Origin: Paragordius varius
Taxonomy: Eukaryota > Nematomorpha
NCBI GenBank assembly: GCA_964247055.1
Contig: OZ176051.1
Coordinates: forward strand, 3,348,001 to 3,412,000
DNA: 64,000 nt
Direction of reading: 5' to 3'
Position 1 is the stretch's first letter, and every line of letters starts with the position of its first letter. The notes beneath the pieces are model-generated. The model was not told the origin of the DNA and ran no database searches. It saw only the letters and a list, made by a program, of their open reading frames with translations. The position numbers and the translations under genes are program-made. Positions 57,216 to 64,000 of this stretch are shown piece after piece.

Positions 57216-58400
57216 CTCATAAAATATGTATAATCTGATAGGAAAAGGTATCCGGATTATCATTGTGCTTTTGGTTTTGGCCCTTCCAGGTAATTAAAAG
57301 AGTTATTTATACTTTGTTAACTGCTCCATATCAGAAAATGGCAAAATTTGAGTATTTTGTTATAACTTTTTTGGTGAAAGCTTAAGGCTTCATTTTAAAA
57401 AATATCACTACTACATTTAACAAGCAAAACAATATTTTTTAAATGGATGTCGACTCTAAAAGTCTCAAATTTTGAATACATTCAGAATGGGCAAGTTTTC
57501 CTAAGATAAAGGCGAAAGGGCTCAGATTGGGCGATAAAAATTATAAATATATGCTGAATTTTGACATCATATAATTTTTGGAAAAAATGAATTTTTCAAA
57601 AATTTAATTTATAGCAATTTTGAGTGAAGCGAGTTTGATGGTATTATAAAGCATGATAACGGTATAAAATATTTTTCGATGTTATAAAAACACGTTTTAC
57701 ATATAATTCGATTATGTTGAACATTTCTATCATCTCCTAATTTCAATTTAAATTTCGTTTGCTTTTGAATTTGGTGATTTACTCAAAAACATTTTATATT
57801 TAACATAAATGTAAAGACGTATGGATATTTTAATCAGAATTCTGAGATGATAGAAAGGCTCTGCATCATCAAATATATAAAAAAAGTGTTTTTATAATAC
57901 ATAAAATTTATACCGTTTCTGCTTTAAAATTTGGCTATAAATTAAATTTTTTTAGCAAAACACCCATTTCAAAAATATCTTTATTGCCATTATCTAACAT
58001 AAATTGAATATCGTGAAATCTCGGCATTTGCATAATTAAAAACCATCCCATTTTTTAGGGGAGGGGGGGGTAAAATTTTTGGACTTTAAAAGCCTACATC
58101 TAAAAATCAAAGTATTATAAAAATATCGTTTTAATATTGATTTATAGTTTATTATTTATATATCAAATTTTTGGAATAAAGCAGGTTTTTACCAAGGAAA
58201 CTTATTTAACATATGTGCTAATTTTGCTATTTTCGATATCGAGTTATTACCACAAAAGTGTTAATAACTTTCTTACATCATTCGTAAGCCATAAAACTAA
58301 TGCTATGAGAATCTTGATACATTAATCTATCACAGTGGATAGATCAAATATCATCAGGATATTTATTTATATTCCCCACTTTTCGACGCAGTGTATATCA
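57216..58400. repeat. Palindromic repeat family P, copy C (most complete)
   Basis: The left part (57230-57365: AATCTGATAGG... TTTTGGTTTTGGCCCTTCC ... CTCCATATCAGAAAATGG) is mirrored in inverse orientation at 58205-58350 (TTTTCGATATCGAGTTATT ... CGTAAGCCATAAAACTAATG ... TCTTGATAC). Inner arms also pair, for example the ATTTCTATCATCTC segment near 57730 and GAGATGATAGAAA near 57843. The right edge is GACGCAGTGTATATC. No coding capacity. Confidence 0.7.
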
Positions 58401-59801
58401 TTCGAAAACTGTTAAAATCTTTATAATATTCATAAATATAACTGATATTCGAGATATGCAGTAAGAATTTAGAGAAACGAAGGTTTTCTGAATATATTTA
58501 TAAAATTAGCTAAAACATTGTACATTAACAAATAAATGTTCATTAATCAAAAGGTTTTTTGTTTAAAACGATTATTTACTTAATATCGATGGTAATCAAT
58601 TTTTTATATCTCTTATCAAAACTCCGAGAAAAATTATAGTTTTAGAATTGATTAATATAACCGATGTTATAATGAATTTGAGGTTATAACTGTGTATTTT
58701 AGCATTTTCTAGGGAATATATTTTAGGTAAAATATTATATACAATAAAAAATAAAATGATTAACGACTTTTTAATTATATATAAATAATAATATAATTTT
58801 AAAAATATCCAGCTTAGGAAAATCATTGAATCGTTAATAGGTTGCAAAAATTGACCCTATAAAATCAAATATATTTTAAATTAAATTAATCTAGATTATT
58901 ATTACCATTCAAGAATTTCAGTTTTTTGCGCTCTTTTGTATGATGTTAAATACTTTACTATATATTAATGCTTTTCATTTTTAAAAATTTTAGTTCAATG
59001 AATCAGGTCAAAAAATTTTGTTAAACTTTAATTAAAAATTTTTTGATATCTGGACCATTTTTTAATATGATCTATCATTTGCCTACTCAGATAAAATGAC
59101 TTTGGAATTTTTTGAAATAGCCTTCGAAAAAAGTCAACCGGTGAACTGGTAAGATAAATATAAAATTATGAATGGGTATAGGTGAGAAATGCATATTTTA
59201 TATGTGCATTTCACAAGTTGTGTGAAATTACTGCGTTAAATAGTGATTTCGATTAAAAGTTTAACGAAAGATATGAGCAAAAAATCCAATATTTAATATT
59301 AACAGTAATTAACATATTATCAATGTTACCGCATTTATACATGCTAAAACTAAAACAATTGTTTGGAAGTAAATTTGTTTTGAAAAGCTAAAATTTGGTT
59401 TATCTCCTAAAATAATTTCTTTCAAAAGAATTAGGAATGCAAATTTTATGCAAATCTTGTTTTTTACATAAATTATTTTGAATATTTTTCACAAAACTCT
59501 TAATAAAGGTGAAAATTACACAATAATTAAATATGCATGAGTTGTTTTCTTCATCTATCTTGATTTTTTAGCCCTCGATGAAAATATATGGATATTTTCA
59601 ATTTTACTAATTAAAAATTTCCAAAATACTCGCAAACAATAGATTGATAATAGTTTAGGCAACTAATTTGGGTTTGATGAAACTGGTCATGAATACAATG
59701 AAATGACCACCGATTTCAATATTAATCATCTAAAAGATTATAAAATATATATTTTTAAAATAGTATATATATATATAAATTTACAATATTATACCTTTAT
59801 A

Positions 59802-60134
59802 CAGAGGTATTCCACATAAATGGCTTCGCGGGCCGCATTTAAAATAATATATAGAAACAATGAACGGATAGCACTCTATAAAATACAATTTAAATATCTA
59901 ATGGCCTTAAAAAATAATTTAACCATTCATCGAACTATCAATGGTGTTGGATTTGATGCAATAGATATACTTTTTATAAGTTTATTAAGATATGATTTAA
60001 AAAATATTTTTATAGCATTTAATTATATCAAAATTTTGTAAATAATATTTAGCAATTGAATTATATTTTATTTTGTATATAAATCAGTCTGGTAGCATAG
60101 AATTTAGCCGAGTGTCGCATGTTGGACACCCCTA
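59802..60134. mobile_element. hAT-like non-autonomous remnant
   Basis: Left end CAGAGGTATTCCACATAAAT followed by GGCTTCGCGGGCCGC. Right end reads inward TAGGGGTGTCCAACATGCGA. Ends and CG-rich subterminal motif fit hAT; the flanking 8-mers (CCTTTATA, CTTTAATA) match only partly. A 73-codon frame inside is not transposase-like. Confidence 0.55.
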
Positions 60135-61324
60135 CTTTAATATAGCGATAAGCTATATACGTAATCATATATAAAATCAAAGGCAAGTAATTTTATCATC
60201 TTTTTAAAAATTTATTGAATATTTTTGTCATTTTTTAAGAAATTTATTGAATAACAGTTTTTAAAATTGGATGCAACTAGGGTTGGATTTTGAATGCACT
60301 CACAAACTTTGATGATTCTGACCATTTAAACAACCAGGCAAAAAATAAAAATATTTTTATCACTCGCTATATAAATACATGGAGTTATACGAAATTTTTA
60401 AGATTCTATTTTCCCAAATATGAATCAATTTTGGTTATAAATCTTTGTGAAAATATAATTTATGTATTCCACTCCATGACAGTATTCGGGTCGAAAAGGA
60501 TTTTGAAATTTAAATTTTTACCCTTTAATGTTAAAAAATTCCCTATAAGTGCCTGTATATTATTTGCTCTCAAGATTAAATCTATTTTTGAATAGGGTCA
60601 ATATCCCTAGTAAATTAAAAACTTCATTTATTCACACTTTAATATATATGCTACTTTTATATTAAACATTAAAGTTTATATTGTCCGTATCACCCTAAGT
60701 ATATTATTAAATTTGAAATTATCCGCCAATAAGTGGTGACCTAACAATTCAAAACACAGAGCGATAATAAATACATTTTCAATCATATTTGTCTAAATAA
60801 TAAAAAAAATAGTAGGAATATAAGTTTCAAACGTTTTCCATATTATAAATAATTGATTTAGTCTATTTTTCCGCAATTATATATGTTAAAAAAATGTTAC
60901 AATTTTTATTTGGAAGTATTTTATGTTTCTCGGTGACCCTAAAATATCGAGTTTCAAGACCTTAATTTATTTAACAAATTAATTTATAACATTAGCACAT
61001 AGCGTTGATAAAAATATATTATCTGTGTATTATTATATTATAAATAATATCAAATTACAGTCGCACTAGGCAGCATTTGTTAAATGAATCGCTCTATTTT
61101 TTTTAATATTCTGTTTGAGTTTAATATAGTAATGAAAAAATTATAAAATAATATTTTTTTGGAAATAAAATATTTTTTTAATATTTTCAATTGCAATGAA
61201 AAATAATTTTTAAACTTAAAGAACAATTTTATGATATATACTTATAATAATGTATATATAATTGGTAAAAGTCAATAGACGCCACTTAAGTATTTGTTCT
61301 GTCAATTATAAATTGAATATCTTA

Positions 61325-61486
61325 CAGTAGCGTATGGCATATACAATATTAATCCATAAAAGAATAAAAAAATGTTTTCCTTAAAACAAGGGGATATTAT
61401 GGATATAGGTATATACAACTGGCTTGTTTTTTTTTTAAAAAAATATTTTTTTATGGACTAATGATGTTTTATGCCATACGCTACTG
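61325..61486. mobile_element. Tc1/mariner-like MITE, CAGTAGCGTATG family, copy 2
   Basis: 162 bp, flanked by TA on both sides (61323-61324, 61487-61488). Inverted ends CAGTAGCGTATGGCATA match over at least 18 bp, and similarity continues to TCCATAAAA on both sides. No internal coding. The CAGTA start and TA target are typical of the pogo/Tc1-mariner superfamily. Confidence 0.9.
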
Positions 61487-63377
61487 TAATACACCATATT
61501 GATATGTTATAAACTATATGAAGTTTTTATTAACAAATACTAAACAAGGGTAATCTCTAATCAGTGACGGAAAAAACAAATTTTACATGAGAGACAATCT
61601 ATATGTATATAAGTAAGTTCCTGTTAAAATTTGATTGAATTTTCTCAATCATAAAAAATTGATTTATAGTATAAACTAATATAATTTTAGCAATATTGGT
61701 TTGACACTTCCCATACTTTTTTTTACATAAATATTTAATAACTTATCCATATTAAAATAAATTTATAATTAATTAATATTTAAGAAATTAAGCATTAGTA
61801 TGTGCTTATAATATTTTTTATCCAAAGTAATCCTATAATGAACGTAACTAAAATTGTTGTAATTAGTACTCTTAATTTTTTCTCGTTTAACCGTGTAGTG
61901 AATTTCTATGTTAAATGATCAAACATAATCATATATATGCATATATAATATATTTAAACTTACTTTTTTTGATATTTTTAAAAAATTGACTATATTTAAT
62001 AAAAATAATTGTTCATTTGATGATGCTTGAAAGGTTATATATATATGATATCCAATTACTCACACATGCTTACTGAAAGAAACAGTTTAAAAATCAAATC
62101 AAATATGTATAAGTGTTCTTTAACTAAATAAATTGAATCAATATGATATTGACGGGAAATAACTGCAAAACTTTTAAGTTATTTTATTTTAAATTATGTT
62201 AAATAAATTATAACATGAAACATTAATATTTTTTTATTTATATTCAATTGATAAATAAACAGTTTATATAAATATATTTTTTGTAATTTAATATGGCGCA
62301 ATTGAGATAGCTTTAGTTTAAGAGGTTAAAATTTATCCATAATACATTTATTTATTTAATCATTACAGAAATTAATTTATATAAACATTTAGAAAATCCA
62401 CCAAATACAAATAAATGAATATTTTTGGAAACCTGATATTATTTAAGTCGCATATGTATATAGAAAAAAAGGACAAAAAATGTAAGATATAGTTTAAAAC
62501 AGTAGTGTATTCTTCCCTCGATAGAATTAACACTTTGGAAATGCAAAAATAAAAATATGCCAATATTATTAAATATCAGTTATTCATTTGTTTGTGGCTT
62601 CATATTGTAATTTGATGCCCTGCTTATTGGTTCTCTCTTGATTGAGTTATAATGAACTCATATTCATTAAATAAAAACAATACAAAATGGACAATTTAAA
62701 GCCTATTAATTGTTTTTGCTTTTTTTGCTTGTAAGGATACCCGACGTCGACTTTCTGCATTAATATGTTGGTTTTGTCATTTGATCTTTAATTTCTCAAA
62801 TATGTATACCTTATTCTTTTACCATTCAACGGATTAAAAATCAGTATTAATAATAATTCATAAATTGTGATAATCTTTTCTTATTGTTTCGTCCTTTACA
62901 TCTAATAATGTACTTTACTAATTACTTTAAAACAATAATTAATGTTTGACACTTCAGAACAATTGACTCCTAAAAATATTTGCAAATCATAATTTGATAT
63001 CTATACATAAATATCAATGTGACTTGCAGTCTCCCTATCAGATTAAATTATTAGTAAAATCCGATATCAATAAATATATCATTGTAAAGGAAATAAAGTA
63101 TAAAAACTGGTTGGTAATTTAAAACTTTTCTCCCACACAACTATCATATATATAAATATAAATATATGAGAAATATATTTATATTTAATAAATATATAGA
63201 TAATATTTAAAAAATCATTTATTAACTTTTAAATCAAAAATTTATCAACACTTTATTTCTTAGATTTTATTTCGAATTTCGTTAACTAATTTTTTAATTT
63301 CTCACCTGTGCCGTATAACAGCTCTTTATATGTACGATAATATACCAATTTTTAATATTACTGAAAACTGTTTTACC

Positions 63378-64000
63378 ATGGAACCATTAAATAATATTTC
63401 CAATAAAATACCCAATATCATTAGTCCTCATGTAAAATTTGTTCAGAGTATTGATCACAGCGTAGATGATATAAATCACTGTCCATCGTCTGCGTTAAAA
63501 AATTTGAATGATTTAGAAACTATTTATCCTGGAATCTACGGACCTGCTCACAATTTTATTTCATACCCACCATTTTCTCCATTTTTGCCTCCCAGCCATA
63601 GCTACGGGAGTGAAAATATATTTTTGGGTAAATCTATATTTGATTTCCCTAACACTTTCCAACAGGAATCGTATTCTTCCAGCCCCTTTCTAAACTCTAA
63701 TATACATCCTCCAGAAGCAAAGGCATTAAGTTTCCTGGATAATTCCACGCCATCATCGAATATCGTATTAGACCCTATAAATTATTCTAATTTAGAAGGT
63801 ATGACTATCCCAGCAAAGCGAGAAATGATCGTGCTGGCGCAAGAAAACTCTCAACTACCTCAAAGCAATATTCCGGCCACTTTAGTTAGAAATGCCCCTC
63901 CACAAAAGGCAAAAAGTATTGACCCCGAAATAACAAACAATAACAACTGTCCCAATACAATATCATTGGAGATTTCTCAAATAAATCCCCAAATACAGTC
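63378..64000 (+). CDS. Unidentified Pro/Ser/Asn-rich protein, N-terminal part (3' open)
   Basis: Open frame of 207 codons running off the window end. The ATG at 63378 has a strong context (TTTACCATGG); an in-frame ATG at 63330 would add 16 residues. Composition is rich in Pro, Ser, Asn and Ile with aromatic clusters (SYPPFSPFLPPSHSYG, GKSIFDFPNTF), without Cys repeats, helices or a signal peptide. It is distinctly more GC-rich than the flanking DNA, supporting coding. Such low-complexity starts are common in transcription factors whose DNA-binding domain lies later, but nothing here identifies the family. The first 5 kb upstream have no other gene. Confidence 0.55.
   Translation, partial: MEPLNNISNKIPNIISPHVKFVQSIDHSVDDINHCPSSALKNLNDLETIYPGIYGPAHNFISYPPFSPFLPPSHSYGSENIFLGKSIFDFPNTFQQESYSSSPFLNSNIHPPEAKALSFLDNSTPSSNIVLDPINYSNLEGMTIPAKREMIVLAQENSQLPQSNIPATLVRNAPPQKAKSIDPEITNNNNCPNTISLEISQINPQIQ

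Larger units (their letters stand above)
56927..63329. other. Gene-poor AT-rich interval
   Basis: Contains a palindromic repeat P copy (57216-58400), a hAT-like remnant (59802-60134) and a Tc1/mariner-like MITE (61325-61486). The rest is simple AT-rich sequence. No gene was recognised with either long or very short introns. Confidence 0.6.

Noticed and set aside
60290-60595. 101-codon plus-strand frame
   Set aside because: No motif, AT-driven composition (Ile, Lys, Asn, Phe), length compatible with chance.
62690-62770. Minus-strand frame with a basic stretch (NAESRRRVSLQAKKAK)
   Set aside because: No acceptor in phase upstream and no partner exon; too short to support.

Overview
The window is nuclear DNA from an animal of unknown phylum. 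It is AT-rich, with GT-AG introns and animal genes throughout: a slicer-type Argonaute, SREBP, an ABRA/Costars protein, the V-ATPase H subunit, TFB1M, IER3IP1, a chitin-binding secreted protein and a calnexin-like protein. The most distinctive trait is a set of 22-30 nt introns in at least six genes. Very short introns have been reported in dicyemids, and short-5'/long-3' intron gradients in schistosomes. I use these only as hints and do not assign a phylum. Introns this small fragment the reading frames, so several genes in the 51-57 kb cluster appear only when the exons are spliced by eye.

Layout. 1-8.6 kb (+): Argonaute, 15 exons seen, 5' end outside the window. 11.4-12.1 kb (+): single-exon ABRA/Costars gene. 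13.5-22.7 kb (-): SREBP in 14 exons, convergent with ABRA. 22.7-27.8 kb: gene-poor, with a palindromic repeat block and a hAT MITE that has a perfect 8-bp target duplication. 27.8-31.3 kb (-): secreted modular cysteine-rich protein built from phase-1 exons. 31.3-34.8 kb: no gene, several MITEs. 34.8-38.3 kb (-) ATP6V1H and 38.35-44.35 kb (+) TFB1M form a head-to-head pair with 56 bp between start codons. TFB1M introns carry a foldback repeat and a LINE remnant. 44.5-45.4 kb (-): two-domain CBM14 protein. 46.3-48.3 kb: decayed hAT transposon. 48.5-51.15 kb: nested inverted-repeat elements. 51.2-56.9 kb: a very compact four-gene cluster (small type I membrane protein, TEX12-like coiled coil, IER3IP1 on the minus strand, divergent calnexin-like protein). 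57-63.3 kb: repeats and AT-rich DNA. 63.4 kb to the end (+): first coding part of an unidentified Pro/Ser/Asn-rich protein.

Functional links are loose, as expected for a eukaryotic locus. IER3IP1, the calnexin-like protein and SREBP all act in ER/Golgi biology, but nothing in the sequence says they are co-regulated. No CRISPR array, rRNA, tRNA or LTR/virus-like element was recognised.
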